Shown piece by piece: positions 19,391-30,867 of a stretch of DNA of 60,000 nt. Made by a program: the position numbers and the translations under genes. Within the stretch, counting starts at the first letter, position 1, and each line of letters begins with the position of its first letter. The DNA is taken from positions 4,381,001 through 4,441,000 of the forward strand of contig NC_092680.1 of assembly GCF_964355755.1 (NCBI RefSeq). Reading direction: 5' to 3'. The stretch comes from Antedon mediterranea. Taxonomy: Eukaryota; Echinodermata; Crinoidea; Comatulida; Antedonidae. Under the pieces are notes generated by a model, which had not been told where the DNA came from, made no database searches, and saw only the letters and a program-made list of their open reading frames with translations.

Positions 19391-22300
19391 ATTTACGATC
19401 CTCGCAGCGGTAGTCATGTGATGCAGTTTCAACCAATCACGTTCGCGTATTTACATAGGCTATGTAATATAAAGTTATATTGATTGATTGATTATTATTG
19501 CTATTTTTCTACCACAATGACATTTTCTCTCCTAAAATCTACCTTCTCCTTCCTAAATGGAATAGTCTAGTCTCATCTTCTCTACTTTACATTTATGTTT
19601 AATTGATATTTAAAAATAAATGATGACAGACTGCAGTTACAATTTTGAAGAACCTCATAAATTCTAGATGTGTCGTGTTACATGAATCGAAATACATTGC
19701 GAATGTTATGTAATCAGTACATACGGAGTCTTTTTGGCACATATGGCGTTTTACACGTATACTATACATGAGCCTGAATCAGGCCTCGAGATAATCACAG
19801 ACTTTGGGCAAGTCTAGTTATGTACGTACCATAAAGTTTCACCATCATTATATGGTTACTATACTGTAATTGTATTTAAATTTTCGTCGAATATTGCGTA
19901 TTGGCATGTTAAATACATGGCTATACGTCACGTGCGCTAATGCAGTTTCAAAATGTAGTTTAGAGAACCCCCGGCTGTAAACCATTTTAGGATCATATAC
20001 CGTTAGGCTAGCGGTGAACACATGACTCAGTGGCCTGCTTTTTGCCTAGGGATTCTAGCTAGAGACGTCCTAAAGTCTATAGAATTGTTGATGTCGATGC
20101 TCCGCATTTTATTTTTTTGATTTTATTTGAGCTTCTCAGATTTGAACCGATTAGTTCAAATGTTATTTTTGATTATGATTGTTGCGATATTCTACATTAT
20201 AGGCCTATATTAATGTTCTCCAACGTCAAACAACGTCACGAGGACACCCGTGCTATTAATAAACTCGCACTAATTATAAACCTATAAACGAACATTATTT
20301 ATAGTTTAAACTATTAATATACAGTAATACATTACGATGAAAATAACATTTTCCCCTGAGGGTGGCATATCTGTCTTAGTTTAGAGCTGTACAAACAAAT
20401 ACAATCTCAATTTCACTCTTCAGAATCTTAATTAATTTTGACCTTTTCATTTATAATTAGATAAACTATTTCATCTCTACGTTGCGAAAAGTTAGACCTA
20501 ATCACATCGACGATGTTGAAACTACCACGATTAATGTAAATTAATTGATATTTACCTACTATACGCAATAAAGTGCTTGAAAACTAAACACATTAATATT
20601 TGGCCAGCAATGCTATTGTGTCTCTGAGGTCTGATGCGTGTATTTTCCCATCATATCAATGTATCTTTAGTGTTTAGTTATTCTTCTTCTCAAATGTCGA
20701 TATAACGTGACGTATCTGTGCGCTTATGGCAAAATAATTAGCACTATCATTTGATTATGCTTACTTTATTTAATTTTTGTCACAAGCTTCGAAGAAAATG
20801 AACTTTTAATGTTATAATTATAAAAATGACACGTAGTAATGTACAACTTAATAAATATAGGATGGAAATTAAATATCAAAGAAGAAAATATAATAGTTTG
20901 TTTACTATTGTACTTAGCCTAAATTATTAACCATTTCTCAGCATGTTTAAACTCTTAATGTCTGGGAATTTGAAATGATCTATAGCATGGTTCTACGGTA
21001 CATTTTTGTATACGGGTAACATTCAAGATCAAAATAATGATATTGTTCCACTTTAAAATGGAAATTCGTCGTTTTGCTTGGCATAATTAAGACAATAAAA
21101 CAACAAAGACAAATACATCAAATTGCAAAAGGCAATTAAGAAGATTATTAATTATAAGACGTTACCTTAGAGTATAATTATAGGACGTTACCTTAGAGTA
21201 TGTACCCCAGTTGTCAATACATGATAATACTATAGTATTTTACTAGTATTTCCTTGGTATAAACGTAACCACCAAATAAGGTAAAGCATATAGAACTTGT
21301 TCTTCATGAAATGTCACACAGTCAAAATAGTTTATATCATCATGCAGTTCTTTCTATACAGTCAACTGTGCATGTATTTAATGTATATAAATATCAGGCG
21401 ATTCGCTTCAATCAATTTAAATAAATCATATTCTTTGCTAATTGTTGTTTCTCTCGACAACTCATTCTATATAGTTACTATATATAGCACGAGCAACCAT
21501 TGACTCCAGTACTTTCGATGCCACTAAATAAACCTTTAGTCAAATTGATATTTTTCATAGTTAGTGTACAGTATATTAAATCATCTAATGCAATGACCAT
21601 CATTCAGTCCTTTGGCTATGTTGAACCTACATTCGATTCTCTGTACTGTTATTACTCAATTATCGAAATATTCCGTAATACAACATCACATGTGTCCCAC
21701 ACGTGTCTTCTAGTATCATAGCCCATAATCTGACCCTTAACAAACCCTTATATGATGCAGACACCACTGTGATACATATTAGATACTGTTTTATTACGAA
21801 ATGTTCGTAATACATACTAATTTCATTCCACAAAATTATCGTATGTGGGGATGCAGCACTGATATGAGAATCAGCTCTTTGTACATGCGAAACAACTACG
21901 AATTCTAATGTATTGAATAATAGGGTTGTGTATATATACATTACACATGACATGCAGTCATGCAGAGCCCCTTGAGACAATATCGTACTCGTTTCGTTAT
22001 GATCTTGTACGTTGCTGCGTAATGTGCACGTAATACGCATTTGTATTGCATTGCGGGAGTGACAGCTTAACGTCCCGTCCGAAGGACGAAACAATGGTAA
22101 ATCTAGTAGTATACTAGTTACTCTAGTATAAGGAAGTCATGTATTTTCGCATTCCAGTCAACTATTTACTATACTGACAAGCATATTGACAATCAGTGTA
22201 ATATTGTGCGCTGTGAGCACAGTTATTGTTAATACTATTTGAATGTTCCTGTGGGTATTGTGATATACATCATGAATGTGTGTCCGCTACGTTGTTGCTG

Positions 22301-23822
22301 CTGATGGAGAATCGAATGCGTATTATGGCGTTAGTGCACGGGAAATAGATTTTTAAATCAAACTAGTTTCAAGACATAATTTTGTATGTAATGCCAGGTA
22401 ACAGTGGAGAGTGGATCACTCTTCCCTGGTAATGCAGTCTTTGGAGCCTAAACAATAACAATCAATGATAGGACATTTTGAAGAAGCCTAATTTACATAA
22501 TTAAAATGGGGGTCGTTTGTAAACGTAAGACAACCCTAATTCTTGCAATTAGTTTCCAAAAACAAAATTGTCTTTAAGTCCGGTAGATCGTATTATTTAA
22601 GGCATTGCCGAAATCATTAATACAATTTTGACTGTCATGAAATGGAAAGTTTCATATTTGGTAATAAACGATGGCTGTGTACAGTTGAGGAGAGATGATG
22701 TGGTGTGCGTGGGGCACATTTACCAATATGTACTATTCATTTTAGACGATAAACAAAATTATGATAGATAGCAACAACAATTTGTTGTATACTTTTCATT
22801 ATTACGAAATATACTTTTTAGAAAGGATGGCATTAGTATAGTAATTGGTTTGACACAAATTCCTGTAATAATTCAATAGTCAAAACCGCTATAATTTTCC
22901 TCATGTAAAGGTATGTCATATATTAGTAACCTCTATATAGTCTTTAACTCAATTCTGTCGAAATTAGTAATTACTATTATTCATATTATTTTAGAAGTTT
23001 ATTGATTATATGCCTTGTGGCAACCTTTTAGGCAAAATTAATCATGGAAATTGTAAACAACAATGGATCAATAGATTTGTCTGAGGTAATTATTTGTAAT
23101 ACTTCGCTTTTATGTTTTTTATAATCCATATATGGGTTAAGGCCACAGAGCAAAACGAATTTGATATGCTGTAAAAGAGAATGATTGGGTAAACTAACTT
23201 TAGTATAAAAGTTTGGTTCCTACTGCGAAGACGCTAGTTACATTTCGTTATGCTTGATTGATTTATAGAATTGGTTACGTCATTCACACAGTATCAAGCT
23301 TAGCGTTCATTGCGATACCGGTGAATCTGCATATTGTCAGGGAAAAGTGTAATTCCACTCTTCACTGATCTTAAGTACTGTAGGCCTACTTGTTATTTAG
23401 GCCATCATTGTTGTGATTAACATCTGAATTAAGTTAACTTTTAGGCATATTGTCGTTGGTTTGCTGGTTGTAACGAGACTTTTGAAGTAATTTCACCAAT
23501 CAGCAAGAGACGGATCGAAATGTCGCTTGTGATTGGTCAATATGCGTTGCGCGTACGCCATTGCGTTGCGTCTTACTGCTTCTCAATTTGAATTGATTGT
23601 GATACATTGCGATATTGTTGTCTTATTAGTAGCATATACTGTTTTTAAAACGCGCACACATCTAGTGTGTGAATAATGATGTATCGACCCCCTGAGGTAG
23701 TTTATCTCATACCATGGCTAGGTGAAACTTTTATCTTCGCATTGTTTTCTAAGTAATTAATTTGTAGAAATGAGAAAACTATCACAATATATTCTGATTA
23801 AAAGCACAAACCGTGCGTTGTT
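19391..23822. other. AT-rich intergenic DNA with one 144-codon ORF
   Basis: GCACATATGGCGTTTTACAC near 19738 matches ACACATATGGCGTTTCATAC near 15718. A 26-bp tandem pair (GACGTTACCTTAGAGTAT) lies at 21151-21202. An uninterrupted minus-strand ORF of 144 codons spans 21660-22094 with no motif I recognise. A diverged MITE-B-like stretch (AATTTCACCAATCAGCAAG, TTGTGATTGGTCAA) lies near 23489-23575. Confidence 0.35.
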
Positions 23823-24205
23823 TGGTGTTACTCTTTGATTAAATGCTGTTCCTACATTTTAGTATTAGTTAATTTCTATATTTCATTTGCCCTTTGACCT
23901 GTATACGTCTTGTGGGATAAATAACTGTTTCTTTATAGTTATTTTTTTCTTTTTCTTTTTTCTGAATAACAATAATAAAACTACAATAGTTGTTGTGTTC
24001 CAACTGTTACTCTTTGATTAAATTCTGTTCCTATATTTTGTCTTTAGGTAATATCTATATTTCATTTGCCCTTTGACCTGTGTCTTGGGGTAAATAAGTT
24101 TATTTATAGTTATTTTTTACCTACACCTACCTACATTAGTATTGGTTAATTTCTATATTTCATTTGACCTTTGACCTGTATACGTCCGTTTTTTTTAGTT
24201 ATGTT
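23823..24205. repeat. Three degenerate tandem copies
   Basis: TTTCATTTGCCCTTTGACCT occurs near 23881 and 24060, and with one change near 24159. Copies one and two also share GTTACTCTTTGATTAAAT and TATAGTTATTTTTT. Unit length varies from about 100 to 180 bp. Confidence 0.65.
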
Positions 24206-25508
24206 GTCTTATAATGAAACTATAACAGTTGCTGTGTTCTAACATTCAATAATATAGGACACAATTCTTCCATGGTTCAACAAGCGTATGGAACGCTGCT
24301 TGATTTTATACTACTGATTATGATATTGCTTTGCGTGTGATGGTCAATATCAATGCTATTAGTCTTTAGCCAGCTCCGTACGATCCCTGGCGGTACGTAA
24401 TTACCACTAACACGTCCCGCCAACGATATGTCTGGTCCGTCATAATTCACTTTTCTTAAACATAATCAAGTTTTTACTGCACTAGTAATTCTATCTTATT
24501 GCATGTGACGCTGGGGATTTGAAATTCATATTAGAATGTAATGTTTTCTTATCATGTGCTTTATTTTCTTATTGTAATAAAAATGTTTCAAACAAAAAGT
24601 AACCGTCGGTGTCGTCACAACATACGAATAATACTAATCATTTTGTGCAAAGCGAAGCTGACAACTTGTTGTAGAAACCCAACGTGAAGTAGTAACATTA
24701 CAATCACAATAAAACGTTGCAATAAAATACATTATTTTTGAAGGAAATAAAACCGTTTAATTTGACAATAACATCATGTTCCAACGACTTCTTTTATTCA
24801 ATGTAAACGAATTGTATGACAAAATACAGAACCAATTAAATGTCACAGTTCATGTTCATTATAAAATGAACACTTTTAACGAAGTACCGCACTTAACATT
24901 TTTGGAAATTTGAAATGTTGAAGCTAAGTTGATCATAAATCAATATGTATTTATAATGTTCCAATTATCTATAATAAATATTTTTGAAATATATTCAGAA
25001 AGCAAAAGTGCATAATACATAAATATAAAAAGTATATATTCGTAAAATATTAATTATTAATCAGTCCCTTCTACCGAACTAATACCGAATGACACGTGAT
25101 GCGTAATTAACCAATCAAATGCAAGAATATATTCAAGCGTGTTATAATATCATAAAATCAAAGTACTATAAGAGGTCACCAAGTAGCCTATAAAAAACAA
25201 ATACATAAATATTAATATGTGTGATATTTCGGGTTTTGTTGTTAATGTTATTAGAGATACGCACATTTTAAAGCTGCGGAAGATGATTAGTGGGAAACGT
25301 TAGGCCTAAACTTGAACTTTATTAAATAATCCCATCTCTCATCTAAATCTAGTCACATGGTTCACGTAATTCCACTGGGATGGAACATAAATTTATCACA
25401 TTGACTATAAGCTGTATTAATGACATGCCGTATTACACATGAATTATCCTTTATGTCATTACATGGCTCAATTTATAATTGATATATTTTTAATTGTAGA
25501 AAATGTTT
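24206..25508. other. AT-rich intergenic DNA
   Basis: Contains 25086-25147, the diverged partner of 12733-12790. Nothing else was recognised. Confidence 0.35.
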
Positions 25509-25570
25509 TTTATTTCAAGCCTAAGTATGTGCTATTATTGGTATAAAAGTAAGTCATTATTGATAACGAC

Positions 25571-25685
25571 ATTTGACAAAGACAGTGTGATGTGGCCAAA
25601 TATGGTAGTGATATGATATCATCATGTCAATATATGGGAACATCACATTTGTTGTCACACAGTTTGATAGTGTAGACACAGAGCT
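25571..25685. mobile_element. MITE-A, left end deleted
   Basis: Starts abruptly at TTTGACAAAGACAGTGTG and ends GATAGTGTAGACACAGAGCT. It abuts the next MITE-B through a single TTA. Confidence 0.75.
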
Positions 25686-25688
25686 TTA

Positions 25689-25846
25689 AGCTTGGTTCCT
25701 ACTATGACGCAATGCAAGGACGTAGACGCAACGCAAGCGAGATGACCAATGACAAGCGACAGTTCGATGATCAATCGCGTTGTGATTGGACAACTCGCTT
25801 GCGTTGCGCTTACGTTCTTACGTTGCGTCCTAGTGGGAACCAAGCT
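25689..25846. mobile_element. MITE-B copy, uninterrupted
   Basis: Ends AGCTTGGTTCCTACTATG and CCTAGTGGGAACCAAGCT. It is the counterpart of the interrupted copy at 27954-28293 and shows the site before the nested insertion: TCCTAGTGGG here, TCCTAA...TAATGGG there. Confidence 0.85.
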
Positions 25847-26339
25847 ATAGATGTCTTGACCTATAATTTGAGTAACAAATTCGGTTGTTACGCAGTTTGA
25901 TTATAGTAGAATATGGTATTATGTCCCACAGAAAATAAAACGTGAAAACTGTACTGTATAAACTATACTGCAATGATTGTGTGTAGTCAAATATTGTTTT
26001 ATTCGCCGTACATTCGTTTAACTATTGAATGGCCAGACCCACTTAAGTATGTCAGTGCGTTAAGTGCGACATTAATGTGATGTAATCCAATGATCTAAAC
26101 AACTGATAATATACTGTAGCAATAATCGTAAAAATACACTAGTTTCTTACGCTCATTTTAGGACAATTATTCCTTATACGAAATCACTCTTTTCAAGCAG
26201 GCCAGCCCATCTGATAGGTCTACCCCTTACACATCGCCGAGCAAACTCCGGGGTTTTGTATGCGGCCCCCGGTGAGTACCGGTGGTATGGTTTCTTTTCT
26301 AAATGGGAAATCCATGAAACAATCCTCGTTTTTGAATAA

Positions 26340-26470
26340 GCTCCGTCGAGAGCTGGTCGAGTGCTTAAGTTCTGAAAAGATCGCAGGTTTGATTTCAGCA
26401 GGCGGAGACAAACACAATTATTAGAAGGGCATTTTCTTACGTTGCGTATGTTACCAGTGGAAACCAAGCT
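26340..26470 (+). mobile_element. MITE-B variant with tRNA-like boxes, left boundary unclear
   Basis: Right end AGTGGAAACCAAGCT before TTA. The interior has GGTCGAGTGCTTAAG (A-box-like, from 26355) and GCAGGTTTGATTTC (B-box-like, from 26384), then TTACGTTGCGTATGTTACC. The last 80 bp resemble 28625-28710. Confidence 0.5.
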
Positions 26471-26568
26471 TTAGAAGGAATCCATACAGAACATGCCGCT
26501 TTGTATAATTTTTTACCAAAAGTTAAATATTTTCCTTAAACTCTTTTTGAGAGCACATATTGTAAGCT

Positions 26569-26770
26569 CCCGAGCTCTCATTCGCGTCCGGCCGTCCGAG
26601 CTCTTATTCGGGCCCAGCCACCCGAGCTCTTATTCGCGCCCGGCCGTCCGAGCTCTTTTTCGCGCCCGGCCGCCCGAGCTCTTATTCGCGCCCGGCCGCC
26701 CGAGCTCTTATTCGCGCCCGGCCGCCCGAGCTCTTATTTGCGGCCTGCCGCTCGAGCTCTCATTCACGCG
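26569..26770. repeat. GC-rich minisatellite, 26-bp unit, about 8 copies
   Basis: CCGAGCTCTTATTCGCGCCC followed by GGCCGC repeats every 26 bp (CCGAG at 26570, 26596, 26622). It is the most GC- and CpG-rich stretch seen in the window. The 113-codon ORF across it exists because the unit has no stop in any of three frames. Confidence 0.9.
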
Positions 26771-27239
26771 AATACTCTTTGTAATCAGTCAAGGACATCG
26801 TGTGAAACGAAATCAAGTGTATTACGATAAATAGCGACATTAATGACCTAATATCGATCCTGCTATCATAATATTAATAAATGTCATGAGAATCTTGAAT
26901 TCTTACGCATCCGTCATTTTCGTTAATTTCCGTACATAATTTATTGAGAATGAACATGAAGGTGATTGCAATGGGTAATCCCGTTATGTAAAGTTGTACT
27001 ACAGTATGGCAATATTGTTGAGCTTAAAGTGTCTTCTGTTATAGATATTCTCTACATAGTCAATGACATTTCAAACCCTCATGTGAATTGGGGCTGAATT
27101 TCATTTCATGTCAGAAGCAAAGTCTATATGATACACCAAAACATCCGAGATAATTAAATGTTTCATGTATACTCATTTAGTATTGTACTGTATATTAACC
27201 ATAACCTGTACAATTGGTTTGTCTTTTTTTTCTCTACAG
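26771..27239. other. Unassigned AT-rich stretch
   Basis: No gene or repeat was recognised. Confidence 0.35.
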
Positions 27240-27350
27240 TAGGACCCCTGTTTTGGAACAAACCTATCCAGGGGACACAACCCTATCCAGGGGACACAAC
27301 TATTAATGGACATATTAACACATACGATCAACCCATATCTAGGATACAGC
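27240..27350. repeat. GGGGACAC repeat run and block X, copy 1
   Basis: CCTATCCAGGGGACACAACC is repeated at once, then ATTAACACATACGATCAACC. The last part recurs at 28446-28503, directly after the right block of the duplicated segment, so the segment is bounded by two X blocks about 1152 bp apart. Confidence 0.65.
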
Positions 27351-27535
27351 TTTTTTTATTTCAAGCCTAGTATGTGCTATTATTGGTATACTGTATAAGT
27401 AAGTCATTAATTATTGATAACGACATCAAACATAATTCACGTTGAATGGAGAAATAAAACTACAATCATTTTAAAAACGATTACCGTACTAATTTATGCA
27501 AACAGTATAGAACCATTTCAGTTCTTGGGTCACCT

Positions 27536-27645
27536 ATATTAAGAGGACACTGATTAAAATGTATTAACACTACGGCCAGCCTCTTCAGGGGACGTCCATG
27601 TTAAGTGACTACTTAATTTGTTGGGTCCCGTAGGTGTCCCCGTAA
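27536..27645. repeat. GGGGACAC repeat unit
   Basis: TTAAGAGGACACTG, CTACGGCCAGCCTC, TTCAGGGGACG and GGTCCCGTAGGTGTCCCC fall in order. CACTACGGCCAGCC compares with CACGGCCAACCC at 8579. Confidence 0.5.
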
Positions 27646-27821
27646 ATCGGTTTAAGAAGTAGCAAAGACACAACATAATATATTACAACCGTAATAATTT
27701 ATCCTATCTTTTTCAAATATAAAAAAGCTGCACGCACGTGCTGTATGTCAGCAACAATAAACTGTAATGCTACTACTATCCCTTTGTAGCTTTGCGTAAT
27801 AATTAAAGTAAAGCTCTGTCT

Positions 27822-27950
27822 ACACTATAAAACTAGTTTGACAAAGACAGTGTGATGTGGCCAAATATGGTAGTAATATGATATCATCATGTCAATATAT
27901 GGGCACATCACATTTGTTGTCACACAGTTTGATAGTGTAGACACAGAGCT
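27822..27950. mobile_element. MITE-A copy
   Basis: Ends AGCTCTGTCTACACTATA and ATAGTGTAGACACAGAGCT. TAA precedes and TTA follows; that TTA is also the left flank of the next MITE-B. Confidence 0.85.
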
Positions 27951-27953
27951 TTA

Positions 27954-28293
27954 AGCTTGGTTCCCACTATGTCGCAATGCAAGGACGTAGACGCAACGCA
28001 AGCGAGATGACCAATGACAAGCGACAGTTCGATGATCCATCGCGTTGTGATTGGACAACTCGCTTGCGTTGCGCTTACGTTCTTACTTTGCGTCCTAAAG
28101 CGTGGTTCCCACTAGTGACGCAACGCAAGGACGTAACGCAACGCAAGTGAATTGACCAATCACAAGCGATGGCTTATTCGCTTGTGATTGCTAACTGTCT
28201 ATAACTTCGCTTGTCATTGGTTAAAACGCTTGCGTTGCGTTTACGTCCTTGCGTTACATTCTAGTGGGAACCAAGGTTAATGGGAACCAAGCT
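27954..28293. mobile_element. MITE-B copy interrupted by a second MITE-B
   Basis: Left end AGCTTGGTTCCCACTATG, right end TGGGAACCAAGCT, split at 28098 by a complete younger copy. Without the insert it matches 25689-25846. Confidence 0.85.
28099..28277. mobile_element. Nested MITE-B, TAA duplication
   Basis: Ends AGCGTGGTTCCCACTAG and CTAGTGGGAACCAAGGT, flanked by TAA at 28096-28098 and 28278-28280. It lies in the opposite orientation to 8597-8775, judged by the asymmetric interior (GTGACGCAACG left, ACGTCCTTGCGTTACATTC right). Confidence 0.9.
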
Positions 28294-28445
28294 ATAGATG
28301 TCTTGACCTATAATTTGATTAACAAATTCGGTTGTTACGCAGTTTGATTATAGTTGAATATGGTATTATGTCCCACAGAAAATAAAACGTCGTGAGCTGT
28401 ACTGTATAAACTATACTGCAATAATTGTGTGTAGTCAAATATTGT

Positions 28446-28503
28446 GGGACACAACTATTAAGGGACATATTAACACATACGATCAACCCATATCTATAGG
28501 ATA
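28446..28503. repeat. Block X, copy 2, with GGGACAC
   Basis: GGGACACAACTATTAAGGGA is followed by CATATTAACACATACGATC, near-identical to 27294-27348. Confidence 0.7.
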
Positions 28504-28512
28504 CATCCCTTA

Positions 28513-28710
28513 AGCGTGGTTAAGAACGCAACGCAAAGTAACGCAGCGACGTATCGACGCAAAGTGTTGTATTGCGTAATCACAAGTGGGAACCGACGAT
28601 ATATACAACAGTGGTTCAAACATCGCAGGTTTGATCTCACGCAGGCGGGGGAAAATTGGAAGGGAATTGTCTTACGTTGCGTAGGTTGCGTCGCTAGGGG
28701 GAACCAAGCT
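28513..28710. mobile_element. MITE-B variant with internal tRNA-like B box, TTA duplication
   Basis: Ends AGCGTGGTTAAGAACGC and GCTAGGGGGAACCAAGCT, flanked by TTA at 28510-28512 and 28711-28713. The interior differs from the standard copy: it has CATCGCAGGTTTGATCTCAC and GGGGGAAAATTGGAAGGG, shared with 26381-26437. Confidence 0.8.
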
Positions 28711-28713
28711 TTA

Positions 28714-29346
28714 AGGGGACAACCGTTTTCCTAATAGGATTTCTATAGGCTTCTTTCTGTTATTCAAATTCAAATGTAAACTAAAACTTTATAAACTTAT
28801 TATTTTATATTGTTTTATACGAATTCATTTTGTATTCACCAATAAATCAATATTCTTGTGAATTCTTGTCAATGTAATTCGATTCCAGAGAATCAAAATC
28901 CTTGCAATTATACGGATCATTACGAAGTTAATGTAACTGACACCCAAACCTGAGCACATTATCCGTGCGCATCATGGATAACATAACACATTCGTAAACC
29001 CTTCCAGCCAAGTAAATATCATAATCGACTTCTTAATGAGGTTGTGAACTGTGAATTCCTCTGGCGTGCACCCTGGAAAATGCAGTAGGCCTAGCAATCA
29101 TTACAATGTTTGCTAGTGCACATTAACAGAATACATATCGATGGATACGACAGAATACCCTAATCGACCCAGTGTTCGTTCGACTCACAAAATATTGCAG
29201 TTCAAATAATACCAATCGACAACCAGTAATTTTCTCTGGCTCAATTTTATTGAGCCAGCCATTATCTTAATGTTGTGTGTCTCTATTTTCCGTGTCTCCT
29301 CCACTTCTCACGCCACCATTTCATTGTTTTGCTCGGCCTTATCTCA
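28714..29346. other. Unassigned AT-rich stretch
   Basis: Nothing recognised. Confidence 0.35.
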
Positions 29347-29485
29347 AGCTCTTTCTACACTATCAAACTAGTTTGACAAAAAGTGCAATGTGCCCAAATA
29401 TGGTAGTAATATGCTCTAATGTAATATTGATATGACATTATCAGGGCATTATCATCATCACTTTTTTGACAATGTAGATAGGGCT
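29347..29485. mobile_element. MITE-A copy, degraded right end
   Basis: AGCTCTTTCTACACTATC at left, GACAATGTAGATAGGGCT before TTA at right. The core keeps CCCAAATATGG. Confidence 0.78.
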
Positions 29486-29488
29486 TTA

Positions 29489-30216
29489 CGGAGCGTATGT
29501 TTAAGCCATTTTGTATGGTTTGATAAAACTGAAATACAATGTCAACTAACCTACAGTATTAATGAACAATTTAAGAATATATAATAATTATTATCTTTAG
29601 TTTCATTTGCCCATTGCATATGAAATTCTGTAACATAAAGAAACATATTTACACGTCAGTCGATAACAAAATTTGTATCTATATACGAAGCTTTTGAATA
29701 AAACTATTTGCATTTTTTCCAAATATATGAATAAATTATTGCCTTGCTTACACAGTCAATGACATGGGTTGAACTGAATGCGGGCACATCCCTGAAGGCA
29801 AGCTTGTTTTCATTCACTGGAAACGGTACAAGTTCGGTTATAACATTTAACTTTCCTGAATATTGTATTTTCTGTGGTAAATTTATGGTGAATTATTCAT
29901 TTATCATGTATACTTGACATTTCTAGCTTGCTTTATGCACCGCAATTAGGTGGTAATGGCAATTAACGACATGATCAACCAAAAATTGACGCGCACGTAA
30001 AGAGGGATGTTGAGGAAGGAGAGCGGATTTTTTTATTATCACTTCCAAAAAAAGAAAGGAAAAAAGGATGTTGCGTAGAGGCTCTATAAAAACATAAAGC
30101 TTGGTAAAAGATAAAACAAGACACACAATTGATTTATTCCTACTGTACATAAAAACCTTCCCATCCCCACAATTGACAAAATGTTATCTCTAAGCTGTGC
30201 ATAGACAGCCTAAGCC
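29489..30216. other. Unassigned AT-rich stretch
   Basis: A 75-codon minus-strand ORF near the end has no recognisable motif. Confidence 0.35.
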
Positions 30217-30219
30217 TAA

Positions 30220-30398
30220 AGCCTGGTTCCCACTAGAACGTAACGCAAGGACGTAAACGCAACGCAAGCGTTTTAACCAATGACAAGCGAATTTGTAGAC
30301 AGTTAGCAATCACAAGCGAATAAGCCATCGCTTGTGATTGGTCAATTCACTTGCGTTGCGTTACGTCCTTGTGTTGCGTCGCTAGTGGGAACTACGCT
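30220..30398. mobile_element. MITE-B copy, TAA duplication
   Basis: Ends AGCCTGGTTCCCACTAG and GCTAGTGGGAACTACGCT, flanked by TAA at 30217-30219 and 30399-30401. Very close in sequence to 8597-8775. Confidence 0.9.
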
Positions 30399-30801
30399 TA
30401 AGGCGGAGGTAATGACATGTGTTTGCAACATAAATGTAGAGTGTTAAAATATAAAATTAATAATCATAAACGCCCAAGCAGGAATATTCCAACTAGATAT
30501 TTTAGTCTTAGAATTCCGTAAAATATATATTTACAATTTGTAACTATTGATTTTTTTATACTGTATAAAACAGCTGTGCAAAATGTTATAAAATTGATTT
30601 AAAAAAATCATCTGACATTATTGCTTTGGAATAAATGTTACGCACCTTCAAAATACAAAATTACCACGCACACAAAATCGTCGTATGCCTAGATGTTGTT
30701 ATTTTTAGACACAAATGGATATTGCAATTAATTTAACAAATAAATTAAGATACCCGACTTATTTGCGAGCCAACTCGGGTTTTCCTCACTGTTGATCCTG
30801 A

Positions 30802-30867
30802 AGCTTGAGTTCCACTAGAACGTTACGTAAGGACGACGCGACGGATCATTCAAGTGCGAACCAAGCT
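30802..30867. mobile_element. Minimal MITE-B deletion derivative
   Basis: AGCTTGAGTTCCACTAGAAC and CAAGTGCGAACCAAGCT are only 66 bp apart overall; most of the interior is lost. CpG-rich DNA follows to about 31010. Confidence 0.65.

Larger units (their letters stand above)
25509..25995. repeat. Duplicated segment, copy 1 (short form)
   Basis: TTTCAAGCCTAAGTATGTGC, then a MITE-A piece, a MITE-B and a right block (CTATAGATGTCTTGACC to GTAGTCAAATATTG) recur in the same order at about 27358-28445. This copy lacks roughly 400 bp between GATAACGACAT and TTTGACAAAGAC and lacks the nested MITE-B. Confidence 0.8.
27358..28445. repeat. Duplicated segment, copy 2 (long form)
   Basis: Same order as copy 1, with about 400 bp more in the left half and a nested MITE-B. 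Its right block (CTATAGATGTCTTGACC onward) differs from copy 1 at only a few positions. Confidence 0.8.

Noticed and set aside
26493-26834. 113-codon Arg/Pro/Ser-rich protein
   Set aside because: It is an artefact of a stop-free 26-bp unit read in three successive frames.
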